From NCBI GenBank assembly GCA_900545955.1, contig URAU01000002.1, positions 1-64,000 on the forward strand: a DNA stretch of 64,000 bases, in the 5' to 3' direction. The DNA comes from an uncultured Porphyromonadaceae bacterium. GTDB lineage: Bacteria > Bacteroidota > Bacteroidia > Bacteroidales > Muribaculaceae. The notes under the pieces were generated by a model that searched no databases, had not been told where the DNA came from, and saw only the letters and a program-made list of their open reading frames with translations. The position numbers and the translations under genes were made by a program. The number at the start of each line of letters is the position of its first letter. Within the stretch, counting starts at the first letter, position 1. Of the stretch, positions 1 to 8,239 are shown piece by piece.

Positions 1-43
1 CCTGATATTTGAAGATAAATTTATTCAAAAATAATTAACCGTA

Positions 44-51
44 CAAATGTA
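44..51 (-). promoter_or_regulatory. Bacteroidota -7 box, minus strand
   Basis: Plus-strand CAAATGTA reads TACATTTG on the minus strand and fits TAnnTTTG. It would drive a gene to the left of the window, divergent from the kinase at 79. No -33 box was assigned. Confidence 0.45.
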
Positions 52-78
52 CGACTTCCCTATTCTCCCATTCCGCCC

Positions 79-741
79 ATGGAAAACCTCGACAAAACGA
101 AAAACTACGTGATAACCGTCGGACGCCAGTTCGGCAGCGGAGGCCGCGAACTCGGCCGGATGCTCGCCGACCGTTTCGGCATCGCCTACTACGACAAGCA
201 GCTGCTCGTGGAGGCCGCGCGCAAGGCCGGCATGTCGCCCGAAATCTTCGAGACCACCGACGAGCGCATGCCGCGCATGGCGGCCAGCTCCGTAGGCTTC
301 TCGATGGGATTCGGACAGCTGCCGTGGTACAACGGCACGGCCCTGATCACCGACTCCGTCTATACATCGCTCGCCGACGTGATGGAGCATCTGGCCGCCA
401 CAGAGCCCTGTGTGATTGTGGGCCGATCGGCCGACTTCGTGCTCCGCGACAGCCCTACGCCCGTGGTAAGTCTTTTCGTACACGCTCCGATGGACGTGCG
501 TGTGGCCCGCATCATCGCCCGCAACGACAAGACCTCCGAGCGCGATGCACGCACCCTGGCCGAGAAGACCGACAAGCTCCGCTCGAGCTACTACAACTTT
601 TACACCGACAAGCGCTGGGGCGACTCCACGAGCTACGATCTGACGTTCAACTCCGCCGTACTCCCGATGGAGGATATGTGCGACATCATCGCCGAATACA
701 TACGCCGCCGCTTCAAAATCGAACCGATAAGAACAAAATAA
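79..741 (+). CDS. Cytidylate kinase-like family protein
   Basis: This 220-residue protein belongs to the cytidylate-kinase-like P-loop family, which is related to but distinct from Cmk. Residues 11-25 (ITVGRQFGSGGRELG) hold the nucleotide-binding loop in the variant form usual for the family, followed by YYDKQLL, a signature of these proteins. The middle (VIVGRSADFVL, about 112-122) and the arginine-rich lid segment (RVARIIARND, about 139-148) match the NMP-kinase fold. The substrate is not known from sequence; phosphorylation of a nucleoside monophosphate is the family inference. The ATG at 79 puts the P-loop at the expected distance from the N-terminus. The gene stands alone, with a hairpin directly after it and a convergent membrane gene beyond. 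Confidence 0.8.
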   Translation: MENLDKTKNYVITVGRQFGSGGRELGRMLADRFGIAYYDKQLLVEAARKAGMSPEIFETTDERMPRMAASSVGFSMGFGQLPWYNGTALITDSVYTSLADVMEHLAATEPCVIVGRSADFVLRDSPTPVVSLFVHAPMDVRVARIIARNDKTSERDARTLAEKTDKLRSSYYNFYTDKRWGDSTSYDLTFNSAVLPMEDMCDIIAEYIRRRFKIEPIRTK

Positions 742-742
742 C

Positions 743-783
743 GCAATCGCGCCGCCTCTGCATCAGCAAGGGCGGCGCAATTG
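743..783. terminator. Bidirectional hairpin between convergent genes
   Basis: GCAATCGCGCCGCC (743-756) pairs with GGCGGCGCAATTG (771-783). It lies between the stop codons of the convergent genes at 741 and 826, the position of a shared terminator. There is no long T-run on either side. Confidence 0.6.
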
Positions 784-825
784 TCATAAAATCTATGGCC
801 CTATTAGGGCTTATGCGGCCTATTT

Positions 826-1521
826 TTATTTCTCGGCTTCTGAGGCCTCCTCGGCCTCGGGAGCGGCCGGCTTCACAGGCTCGGTTGCGGGCGCCTCGGC
901 GATAGCCTTCGGCGTTTCCGCAGCTTTCGGCGCCTCCTCTTTTGCAGGCTCTGCGGCCTCGCCCTCTTTCAAGCGCTTGGGCAGCCTGCGGGCCATCACG
1001 CTTACGCATATGCCGTTTACACCGAAAAGGATTGCTGAAATGCCCACGATAAGCAGCATCCACCGCTCGGCGCTAAGCTCATGAAGCGCCGGAACGCAGA
1101 GCAATACCACTCCGGCGGCTATCAGAAGCACCGGCACCACATGGAGCCATCCCGGATAGTCGACCGGACGGTTTCGGTGCGACACCTGAAACTCCTGAAA
1201 GAGTCCACCGGCCACAAGGAGCGCCCCGAAAGGATAAAACAGCAGCGAGCGGAACACGTCGGGCATGAAAATAATGCACAGGCCCAGCACCAGGCCGCCC
1301 ACCCCGCAGATTATCTGTACCACACGCATCAGAGCCGACATGCGCTGAGCCTTACCGGATACGAACATCCCGAGAATCGACACCGCCGCCGGCACCACAA
1401 ACGCCAGCCCGCAGAGGAGCACTATCCACCGTGTAAAATGGTCGTGGCCTGAAAACCAGCAGAATACCACACCAAGCAGCAGAATAACGATTGAAACGAA
1501 GCAATTGCCTTTGTTAGTCAT
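826..1521 (-). CDS. DUF308/HdeD-like multi-pass membrane protein with Ala/Pro/Glu tail
   Basis: The first about 175 of 231 residues form six hydrophobic segments separated by short loops (for example residues 8-24, 32-52, 66-84, 93-106, 123-142, 152-172), the pattern of small DUF308/HdeD-type inner-membrane proteins. The last about 55 residues are a low-complexity cytoplasmic tail of Ala, Pro, Glu and Lys. HdeD itself is an acid-stress protein in enterobacteria, but no function can be transferred from that. The gene is monocistronic and convergent with the upstream kinase. A minus-strand -7 box at 1624-1631 and a 9-bp repeat array lie in its leader. Confidence 0.6.
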   Translation of the reverse strand: MTNKGNCFVSIVILLLGVVFCWFSGHDHFTRWIVLLCGLAFVVPAAVSILGMFVSGKAQRMSALMRVVQIICGVGGLVLGLCIIFMPDVFRSLLFYPFGALLVAGGLFQEFQVSHRNRPVDYPGWLHVVPVLLIAAGVVLLCVPALHELSAERWMLLIVGISAILFGVNGICVSVMARRLPKRLKEGEAAEPAKEEAPKAAETPKAIAEAPATEPVKPAAPEAEEASEAEK

Positions 1522-1555
1522 ATAGTTGAAAACTTTTTTGATTTACCGGAAATAC

Positions 1556-1614
1556 TGGTCCCTAAGGTCCTTAAGGACTTTAAGGACTTTAAGGACTTTA
1601 GGGCCTCCCTAAGT
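1556..1614. repeat. 9-bp-period array (CTTTAAGGA type)
   Basis: Consecutive near-identical 9-mers (ctttaagga, ctttaagga, ctttaggg) preceded by ccctaagg and ccttaagg. The core CCTTAAGG is self-complementary. The array sits between the divergent genes at 1521 and 1741, inside the presumed leader of the DUF308-like gene. Confidence 0.8.
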
Positions 1615-1623
1615 TAGAATGTA

Positions 1624-1631
1624 CAAATTTA
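1624..1631 (-). promoter_or_regulatory. -7 box for the DUF308-like gene
   Basis: CAAATTTA on the plus strand is TAAATTTG on the minus strand, about 100 nt upstream of the ATG at 1521. Confidence 0.5.
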
Positions 1632-1674
1632 CTAAATTGTTGAGTCCAACCGCCACTTTCTACCGCTTATTATT

Positions 1675-1682
1675 TAACTTTG
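1675..1682 (+). promoter_or_regulatory. -7 box for the mtnN-luxS pair
   Basis: TAACTTTG lies about 59 nt before the ATG at 1741 and matches the TAnnTTTG consensus. Confidence 0.6.
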
Positions 1683-1740
1683 CATCGGCTTGGCGGGTTA
1701 TATCTTCCCAAGCTCCTTTCACACACCAAAAATCCAGAAA

Positions 1741-2412
1741 ATGATCTACGGAATAATAGTGGCCATGACCTCAGAGCTGGAAATGCTCATGAACGAGATG
1801 ACCGAGGTCGAAGAGACCGCCGAACACGGCATGAAATTCTATACCGGCCGCATCGGCGGTTCGACGGTAACGGCCATGCAGTGCGGCATCGGCAAAGTAA
1901 ACGCCGCCATAGGCGCCCAGACTCTTATCGACACATTCCGCCCCGATGCGGTGATCAACACCGGCATCGCCGGTGGCACAGGCCGCGGCGCAGGCATTCT
2001 CGACGTGGTAATCGCCGACCGCGTGGGCTACTACGACATATGGTGCGGCCCAGGTAATCCCGTGGGTCAGGTGCAGGGAATGCCCGACCTCTTCCCCTGC
2101 GCCACCGACCTCTGCGACGCCGGAACAGAGGGAGACCCCCACGTGGTCACAGGCCTCATCGCTTCGGGCGACCGCTTTATTTCCACTCCCGACGATCTCG
2201 CGCAAGTGCTCGCCGTTCGCCCCGAAGCACTCGCCGTCGATATGGAGAGCGGAGCCATAGCTCAGGTATGCTACCTGCGCGACATCCCGTTTCTCGCCAT
2301 CCGCGTGGTAAGCGACACCCCTGGCGTCGACAACCATTTCGAGCAATACACCGACTTCTGGTCGCTCGCCCCGAAATCCACATTTTCCGTTCTTCGCCGT
2401 CTGATCGGCTGA
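1741..2412 (+). CDS. mtnN: 5'-methylthioadenosine/S-adenosylhomocysteine nucleosidase
   Basis: The enzyme hydrolyses the glycosidic bond of SAH (and MTA), releasing adenine and S-ribosylhomocysteine, the substrate of the LuxS encoded next door. The 223-residue product begins MIYGIIVAMTSELEML with the catalytic-base Glu region near residue 12, carries the nucleosidase phosphorylase-fold signature DMESGAIAQV near 170, and has the catalytic Asp in VVSDTPGVDN near 195. An in-frame TTG at 1690 would add 17 residues with no family match, so the ATG at 1741 was chosen. luxS starts 11 nt after the stop, so the two are almost certainly co-transcribed and together complete the SAH recycling route. Confidence 0.92.
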   Translation: MIYGIIVAMTSELEMLMNEMTEVEETAEHGMKFYTGRIGGSTVTAMQCGIGKVNAAIGAQTLIDTFRPDAVINTGIAGGTGRGAGILDVVIADRVGYYDIWCGPGNPVGQVQGMPDLFPCATDLCDAGTEGDPHVVTGLIASGDRFISTPDDLAQVLAVRPEALAVDMESGAIAQVCYLRDIPFLAIRVVSDTPGVDNHFEQYTDFWSLAPKSTFSVLRRLIG

Positions 2413-2423
2413 AACCGCACCCT

Positions 2424-2912
2424 ATGGAAAAGATAGCAAGCTTCCGTATCGACCATACGCGCCTGTTGCGCGGCATATATGTGAGCCGCCGCGACACTAC
2501 CCCATCGGGCGACGTCGTCACCACTTTCGACGTGCGCCTCACCGAACCCAACCGGCAGCCCGCTCTCGAGCCCCGCGCTCTCCACGCCATGGAGCATCTG
2601 GCCGCCACTTTCCTGCGCAACCACCCCGTGTGGGGCCCCAAAATCGTCTACTGGGGCCCGATGGGCTGCTGCACAGGCAACTACCTTATCGTGCAGGGCG
2701 ACATCGAATCCGCCGACATACTCCCCCTCGTGCGCGAGGCCATGGAATTCATCGCCAACTTCGAGGGCGACATCCCAGGCGCCACACCGCGCGACTGCGG
2801 CAACTACTCCTTCATGGACCTTGACGGCGCACGCACGGCCGCACGCACCTATCTCGACGAAGTCCTCGCCTGCCCCACCGCGGCCAACCTCGCCTATCCC
2901 GCCGATTTATAA
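2424..2912 (+). CDS. luxS: S-ribosylhomocysteine lyase (AI-2 synthesis)
   Basis: LuxS cleaves S-ribosylhomocysteine to homocysteine and DPD, the precursor of autoinducer-2. The 162-residue product has the metal-binding HxxxH (His54, Glu57, His58 in LHAMEHLA), the catalytic cysteine in GPMGCCTG (Cys82 by alignment with known LuxS), and the third metal ligand Cys125 in RDCGNYS. Length and motif spacing are standard. The ATG at 2424 gives the usual N-terminus MEKIASFRIDH; an open frame extends further upstream, but only inside mtnN. Co-transcribed with mtnN. The second cysteine next to the catalytic one (CC) is a minor variation. Confidence 0.95.
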   Translation: MEKIASFRIDHTRLLRGIYVSRRDTTPSGDVVTTFDVRLTEPNRQPALEPRALHAMEHLAATFLRNHPVWGPKIVYWGPMGCCTGNYLIVQGDIESADILPLVREAMEFIANFEGDIPGATPRDCGNYSFMDLDGARTAARTYLDEVLACPTAANLAYPADL

Positions 2913-2954
2913 AAATTTATAAAAACCGGTAAGCGATTATTTTGTAGGATTTTG

Positions 2955-2962
2955 TAATTTTG
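2955..2962 (+). promoter_or_regulatory. -7 box for the coaX run
   Basis: TAATTTTG, 29 nt before the ATG at 2992. It probably drives coaX and the tightly spaced genes after it. Confidence 0.6.
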
Positions 2963-2991
2963 CGTGATAATCCGAAAACCACAGCCCCGAA

Positions 2992-3708
2992 ATGGGATTG
3001 AACCTAACAATCGACCAAGGCAACAGCTCGGTGAAAGTAGCCATCTGGGATGGCACGCAACTCGTTGAGGAAGAAAACCTCAAGGAGCTCACACGCCAGC
3101 AGCTGGCCCGGATCGTCGACCGTTTCCGCCCCGGGCGCGCCCTCTGCTGCTCCGTGACGGGCAACGGACGCCGCTACGTGCAGTGGCTAAACGCCGCAGG
3201 CGTCGACGCCGCCGAAGTGAGTCTCGCCATGCCGCTGCCACTGCAGTTCGACTACGCCACCCCCTCGACGCTCGGCGCCGACCGAATCGCCGCAGCCGCA
3301 GGCGCCTGGAGCCTGATGCCCGGCCGCAATATGCTCGTGGTCGACATGGGAACCGCCGTGACCTACGATTTCGTCAGCGCCGAAGGCCGCTTCAAAGGCG
3401 GCAACATCGCCCCGGGAATCGGCATGCGCCTGCGCTCGCTCCACAACTACACCGCACGCCTCCCCGAGGTGAACGGCTACGGCGAAATCCTCCTGCTCGG
3501 AGTCGACACCGCCTCGGCCATGCGCGCCGGTGCCGTACGCGGCGTGGTCGCCGAAATCTGCTACTACCGCTCCCAACTCCCGGAAGGCACCGAAGTGGTG
3601 CTCACCGGCGGATGGGCAAAGCATGTGGCGTCGTTCCTTCCCTTCGAGGCGACCATCGACAAATGCCTGGTCACCAAGGGACTGCTGAGCATTCTTCTGA
3701 ATTATTGA
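2992..3708 (+). CDS. coaX: Type III pantothenate kinase
   Basis: CoaX phosphorylates pantothenate with ATP, the first step of coenzyme A synthesis, in the cytoplasm. The 238-residue product has the three ASKHA-fold motifs of the type III enzyme: phosphate-1 DQGNSS at residues 8-13, GADR at 95-98 with the catalytic Asp97, and phosphate-2 DMGTAVTYD at 118-126. The ATG at 2992 immediately precedes the first motif as expected. It is followed after 3 nt by an outer-membrane protein gene and then lptC, a neighbourhood that couples it to envelope genes. Confidence 0.93.
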   Translation: MGLNLTIDQGNSSVKVAIWDGTQLVEEENLKELTRQQLARIVDRFRPGRALCCSVTGNGRRYVQWLNAAGVDAAEVSLAMPLPLQFDYATPSTLGADRIAAAAGAWSLMPGRNMLVVDMGTAVTYDFVSAEGRFKGGNIAPGIGMRLRSLHNYTARLPEVNGYGEILLLGVDTASAMRAGAVRGVVAEICYYRSQLPEGTEVVLTGGWAKHVASFLPFEATIDKCLVTKGLLSILLNY

Positions 3709-3711
3709 AAA

Positions 3712-4953
3712 ATGAAAATATCCAGACTAATCGCGGCCGCTGTCGGCCTGCTCGCCGCCGCCTCAGGCGCAATCGCCCAGAACAACACCATTAGCCCCTA
3801 TTCGCGCTTCGGCTACGGTCTGCTCTCCGACCAGGCCAACACCGTGCAGAAATCGATGGGCGGCGTGGGCATCGCCATGCGCTCCGGCCGCCAGATCAAC
3901 TTCATGAACCCGGCCAGCTACGCCGGCATGGACTCGCTCACCTTCCTGTTCGACATGGGCCTCGACATCAAGACCCTCCGCACTACCGAGGGCAACGAAA
4001 GCGGAAAGAACTTCACCGGAGGCCTCAACTACATCACCATGCAGGTGCCCCTCACCAAATGGCTCGGAGCCTCGGCCGGCCTCATCCCCTTCTCGCAGGT
4101 AGGCTACAGCTTCGGCGACGAAATCGTCAACGGCACCGACTCGCGCACAGGCTCAGGAGCTCTCAACCAGCTGTATTTCGGTCTGGGCGCACGCCCCGTG
4201 AAAGGCCTCTCGGTCGGCGTCAACGTGAGCTACCTCTTCGGCACACTCATCAACGACACCTACGTCTACAGCGGCTCCACAACCTCGCTCTTCGAGCGCG
4301 TGATCGAGGTGCGCGACTACAACCTCCGCTTCGGCGCCCAATACGGCCGCTCCATTGCGCCGGGCCACTACCTCACCGTAGGCGCCGTCTACTCCCCTAA
4401 GAAATCCTTCCGCGGCAAGACCTACGGAGTGAAATACGACGTCAACGCCGACGAGGCGCCCGACACCATCGCCGACATCAGCCTGCGCGGCAACGCCCAG
4501 ATGGCCGAGACCTGGGGCGTGGGCCTCAACTACCAGTGGGGCGGACGCCTCATGGCCGAAGTCGACTTCACCTACCAGCCCTGGAAAAAGGTGAAGTTCG
4601 CCGCAATCGACGGCTTCGACAATCCCGACAAATTCAACGACCGCTGGAAACTCGGCCTCGGCCTGCAGTGGGTTACGCGGCAGCGCGGAAGCTGGCTCCA
4701 GCGCGTAAACTACCGTCTTGGCGGCTACTACAGCAACGACTACATCAAGGTGGGCGACAACGGCGTGCGCGAATACGGACTGTCGCTTGGCTTCGGACTG
4801 CCCGCGCCATCGTCGAAAACCATGGTGAACCTCAGTTTTGAATACCGACACCGCCAGGCCCACCCGGCCCCGCTGGTGAAGGAAAACTACTTCGTGCTGA
4901 CCCTCGGAGTGAACTTTAACGAACTCTGGTTCTTCCGCAACAAGCTGCGCTAA
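3712..4953 (+). CDS. Outer-membrane beta-barrel protein of unknown function
   Basis: A 413-residue protein with a clear Sec signal (residues 1-22, cleavage after AIAQ) followed by NNTISPYSRFGYG. The rest is rich in alternating hydrophobic/aromatic segments and Gly/Asn/Asp turns typical of a barrel. The SPYSRFGYG start and the short Phe/Trp-containing end (NELWFFRNKLR) are common in a Bacteroidota family found beside coaX and lptC, loosely resembling FadL-type porins. The gene begins 3 nt after coaX and ends 37 nt before lptC, so a role in envelope assembly or transport is inferred from position only. Confidence 0.65.
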   Translation: MKISRLIAAAVGLLAAASGAIAQNNTISPYSRFGYGLLSDQANTVQKSMGGVGIAMRSGRQINFMNPASYAGMDSLTFLFDMGLDIKTLRTTEGNESGKNFTGGLNYITMQVPLTKWLGASAGLIPFSQVGYSFGDEIVNGTDSRTGSGALNQLYFGLGARPVKGLSVGVNVSYLFGTLINDTYVYSGSTTSLFERVIEVRDYNLRFGAQYGRSIAPGHYLTVGAVYSPKKSFRGKTYGVKYDVNADEAPDTIADISLRGNAQMAETWGVGLNYQWGGRLMAEVDFTYQPWKKVKFAAIDGFDNPDKFNDRWKLGLGLQWVTRQRGSWLQRVNYRLGGYYSNDYIKVGDNGVREYGLSLGFGLPAPSSKTMVNLSFEYRHRQAHPAPLVKENYFVLTLGVNFNELWFFRNKLR

Positions 4954-4990
4954 GCCCCGGCGCCACAATCCCACGTTTCCAACCGTCAAG

Positions 4991-5623
4991 ATGGCTTCCG
5001 GACACAAAATGCACATGCGGCTTCTGCCGCTGCTCGCCATGATGGCGGCTGCCGCCGCAGCCGTCACCTCGGCTTGTTCCGACGATAAGCGCGAGACAAT
5101 CTCCATCTCGGCCGACCCGGAGACATTCCCGACGATGCGCACCGTCAACGTCTCCACCCTCATCAGCGACTCCGGCTACACGCGCTACCACATCACCACG
5201 CCGCTCTGGCTGATGTATGAAGAAGCCGCCGAGCCCCACTGGAACTTTCCCGGAGGCCTCTTCATCGTGCAGTTCAACGACTCCATGCAGGAAAGCGGAA
5301 TCTTCACCGCCGACACCGCCACATACTTCAGCCTCAAGAAGATTTGGCGCTTCGACCGCAACGTGCGCATGAAAAATGTCGACGGCGACCGCTTCCGCAC
5401 CCAGCAGCTTTTCTGGGACCAGAACACGAGAAAAGTCTACTCCGATTCGTTCATACATATAGAGCGCGCCGACCGCACCATCGAGGGCTACGGCTTCATC
5501 TCCAACGAGAGCATGACCGACTACACCATCCGCCGTCCCTCGGGCATTTTCCCCACCAATGCCTTCATGGGCGGCGAGGGGCGCGACAACAACAACGACA
5601 ACAACACACCCCAGCAGCAGTGA
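4991..5623 (+). CDS. lptC: LPS export periplasmic protein LptC
   Basis: LptC links the inner-membrane LptBFG transporter to the periplasmic bridge that moves lipopolysaccharide to the outer membrane. The 210-residue product has an N-terminal hydrophobic segment ending in a lipobox-like AVTSAC, so in this lineage it is probably a lipoprotein. It then shows the OstA/LptC beta-jellyroll pattern: VSTLISDSGYTRYHI, FNDSMQESGIFTADTATY and YSDSFIHIERADRTIEGYGF are typical. The first Met is at 4991; a second Met lies five codons on. The stop overlaps the GTG start of the next gene by 3 nt, implying translational coupling. Confidence 0.85.
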   Translation: MASGHKMHMRLLPLLAMMAAAAAAVTSACSDDKRETISISADPETFPTMRTVNVSTLISDSGYTRYHITTPLWLMYEEAAEPHWNFPGGLFIVQFNDSMQESGIFTADTATYFSLKKIWRFDRNVRMKNVDGDRFRTQQLFWDQNTRKVYSDSFIHIERADRTIEGYGFISNESMTDYTIRRPSGIFPTNAFMGGEGRDNNNDNNTPQQQ

Positions 5624-6903
5624 TCGACACATCCTGGCTCATAATCACAATCATCTCCCTGGCATTCTCTGCCCTCTTCTCGGGCATCGAGATAGCCTTC
5701 GTCACCTCCGACCGCGTGCGCGTGGAGCTCGACATCCAGAAGGGAGGCTTCATCGGCCGAGTCTTCAACATATTCTACTCCCGGTCGGAATTCTTCATCT
5801 CCACCATCCTGGTGGGCAACAACATCATGCTCGTGGTCTACGGCATGGGCGCCGCCAAGATGATCGAGCCGTGGCTCGAAGGAATCTACCCCAACCAGGC
5901 CTTCGTGCTTATCTGCCAGACGCTCATCTCCACCGGTATCATTCTGCTCACCGGCGAGTTCCTCCCCAAATCCATATTCCGCATCAACCCCAACCGCTCG
6001 ATGCGCGTGGTGGCACCGCTCACGGCCTCGTTCTATTTCATCCTCTATCCTATCTCGCTCTTCACCACCTGGCTCTCCAAGGCCCTGATGAAGATTTTCG
6101 GCATACGCAGCGAAAACGTCAAGCTCGGCGCCATATCCATCGGCGACCTCAACGAATACCTCGAGCAGACCATCGACGAGACCGCAGCCGAGCAGACGGA
6201 AGTCGAAAACGAGGTGAAGATTTTCCACAACGCTCTCGACTTCTCCGAGACCCATCTGCGCGACTGCATGATTCCGCGCAACGAAATCGTGGCCGTCGAC
6301 ATCGACGAAACCTCCCGCCAGCAGCTCAGCGGACTTTTCACCAGCTCCGGCCGTTCAAAAATCATAGTATACCGCGAGGATATCGACAACGTGCTCGGCT
6401 ATATCCACGTCAGCGAGCTGTTCCAGCCCGAATGCGACTGGCGCGAACATCTCAAACCCGTGGTCTACGCCCCGGAGACCCTCATGGCCAACAAGATGAT
6501 GCGCCGCCTCCTGGCCGAAAAGCGCTCCATAGCCATCATCGTCGACGAGTTCGGAGGAACCGCCGGTATGGTCACCCTCGAGGACCTCGTGGAGGAGATT
6601 TTCGGCGACATCCAGGACGAACACGACACCACACGCCTTGTAGAGCGCACCATAGCTCCCGACACCTACGAATTTTCCGGCCGCATAGAAATCGAATATC
6701 TCAACGACAAATACCACCTCGACATACCCGAGGACGACGAATACCAGACCCTTGCGGGCTACATTCTCTGCAAGACCGGCCAGATTCCTGCCGTCGGAGC
6801 CGTGGTGGAACTCGACAGTTTCCGCCTCGAGGTTGTCGAGAAATCGGCCAACCGCCTGGAGCTCATCCGCCTCACGGTAATCGACCGCCAGCCCAAAAAT
6901 TGA
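5620..6903 (+). CDS. CNNM/CBS-pair/CorC_HlyC transporter-associated protein (hemolysin family)
   Basis: The 427-residue product has four N-terminal hydrophobic segments of the CNNM (DUF21) domain (residues 5-23, 65-80, 88-108, 120-145). A CBS pair follows (about 205-330, containing DVDIDETSRQQ and EDIDNVLGYIHV), then a C-terminal CorC_HlyC domain (GRIEIEYLNDKYHL onward). Relatives are implicated in Mg2+ or Co2+ efflux; in Bacteroidota some are called GldE-like. The GTG at 5620 shares bases with the lptC stop, and no in-frame ATG precedes the first membrane helix without running into lptC, so GTG was chosen. The stop at 6903 abuts the hflX start (TGAATG). Confidence 0.85.
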   Translation: MIDTSWLIITIISLAFSALFSGIEIAFVTSDRVRVELDIQKGGFIGRVFNIFYSRSEFFISTILVGNNIMLVVYGMGAAKMIEPWLEGIYPNQAFVLICQTLISTGIILLTGEFLPKSIFRINPNRSMRVVAPLTASFYFILYPISLFTTWLSKALMKIFGIRSENVKLGAISIGDLNEYLEQTIDETAAEQTEVENEVKIFHNALDFSETHLRDCMIPRNEIVAVDIDETSRQQLSGLFTSSGRSKIIVYREDIDNVLGYIHVSELFQPECDWREHLKPVVYAPETLMANKMMRRLLAEKRSIAIIVDEFGGTAGMVTLEDLVEEIFGDIQDEHDTTRLVERTIAPDTYEFSGRIEIEYLNDKYHLDIPEDDEYQTLAGYILCKTGQIPAVGAVVELDSFRLEVVEKSANRLELIRLTVIDRQPKN

Positions 6904-8172
6904 ATGAAAGAATTAGTAATCAGCAAAGAAACCACCGAACGCGCAGTGCTCGTGGGCCTCATTACCCAGCAGCAGAGCGAACAGAAGGTGAAGGAATATC
7001 TCGACGAACTTGAATTTCTCGCCGACACGGCCGGCGCGCAGGTTGTGGCACGCTTCACCCAGAAGGTGGAGAACCCCAATCCGCGCACGTTTGTCGGTCA
7101 GGGCAAACTGGCCGAAATCAAGGAGTTCGTGGAGAAAAACGAAATAGGAATGGCTATTTTCGACGACGACCTCTCGTCGAAGCAGGTGGCCAATATCGAA
7201 AAGGAGCTGCAGATCAAGATTCTCGACCGCTCCAGCCTGATTCTCGACATTTTCGCCAAGCGCGCGCAGACCGCCACGGCCAAAACGCAGGTCGAACTTG
7301 CACAGTATCAGTATCTTCTCCCGCGCCTCACGCGTATGTGGACCCACCTCGAGCGCCAGCGCGGAGGTATCGGCATGCGCGGCCCGGGCGAGACCCAGAT
7401 CGAGACCGACCGACGCATTATCCTGCGCCGTATCTCCCTGCTCAAGGAGGAGCTACGCGACATCGACCGCCAGAAGACGCTCCAGCGCAAGAACCGCGGC
7501 AAGCTTACCCGCGTGGCCCTCGTAGGCTACACCAACGTGGGCAAGTCTACGCTCATGAACCTCCTGAGCAAGAGCGACGTATTCGCCGAAAACAAGCTTT
7601 TCGCAACGCTCGACACCACCGTGCGCAAGGTGACCATCGAAAACCTCACCTTCCTGCTCACCGACACCGTCGGCTTCATCCGCAAGCTCCCCACCCACCT
7701 GGTCGAGTCGTTCAAGTCGACCCTCGACGAGGTGCGCGACGCCGACCTGCTGGTCCATGTGGTCGACATCAGCCATCCGCAGTTCGAGGAGCAGATTGAG
7801 GTTGTCAACAAGACCCTCGCCGAGGTCTGCGGCTCGGCCGACAAACCGATGATTGTGGTCTTCAACAAGATAGACGCCTATACCCACGTTCCCAAGGATG
7901 CCGACGACCTCACGCCGCGCACCCGCGAGAACATTCCGCTCGAAGAACTGAAAACCACCTGGATGAACCGCCTCGAGCAGGGCAACTGCGTGTTTGTCTC
8001 GGCAAAAAAAGGCATCAATATCGACGAACTCAAGGACGCCATCTACGCCAAAGCGCGCGAAATCCACACCCAGCGCTTCCCCTACAACGATTTCCTCTAC
8101 CAGAAATACGACGACCTCGCCCTCCCCGCTGATACATCCGATACCTCCGATACATCAGAAACACCCCAATAA
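6904..8172 (+). CDS. hflX: Ribosome-associated GTPase HflX
   Basis: HflX binds ribosomes and splits stalled or hibernating 70S particles using GTP. The 422-residue product contains the N-terminal GTP-binding helical domain (PRTFVGQGKLAEI near 60), the glycine-rich linker (RGGIGMRGPGETQIETD, about 155-171), and a G domain with G1 GYTNVGKS at 208-215, G3 DTVGF near 254 and G4 NKID near 321. The ATG follows directly on the upstream stop. The final 12 residues (DTSDTSDTSETPQ-like) are encoded by a 9-bp repeat array that runs through the stop region, so the tail is probably repeat-derived rather than functional. Confidence 0.93.
   Translation: MKELVISKETTERAVLVGLITQQQSEQKVKEYLDELEFLADTAGAQVVARFTQKVENPNPRTFVGQGKLAEIKEFVEKNEIGMAIFDDDLSSKQVANIEKELQIKILDRSSLILDIFAKRAQTATAKTQVELAQYQYLLPRLTRMWTHLERQRGGIGMRGPGETQIETDRRIILRRISLLKEELRDIDRQKTLQRKNRGKLTRVALVGYTNVGKSTLMNLLSKSDVFAENKLFATLDTTVRKVTIENLTFLLTDTVGFIRKLPTHLVESFKSTLDEVRDADLLVHVVDISHPQFEEQIEVVNKTLAEVCGSADKPMIVVFNKIDAYTHVPKDADDLTPRTRENIPLEELKTTWMNRLEQGNCVFVSAKKGINIDELKDAIYAKAREIHTQRFPYNDFLYQKYDDLALPADTSDTSDTSETPQ
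8131..8165. repeat. 9-bp-period array (GATGTnnCn type) inside the hflX 3' end
   Basis: Units gatacatcc, gatacctcc, gatacatca, gaaacaccc read in frame as Asp-Thr-Ser repeats. On the reverse strand the unit is GATGTATCG, the same family as the arrays at 30324 and 51781. After it, 8173-8239 is a pyrimidine-rich spacer with no gene. Confidence 0.75.
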
Positions 8173-8239
8173 CCCTCCCCTCTCCTAAACCCTAAACCCA
8201 AACCTTCAACCCTCCCCTCCCTCCCGCTCATTATCGCCA

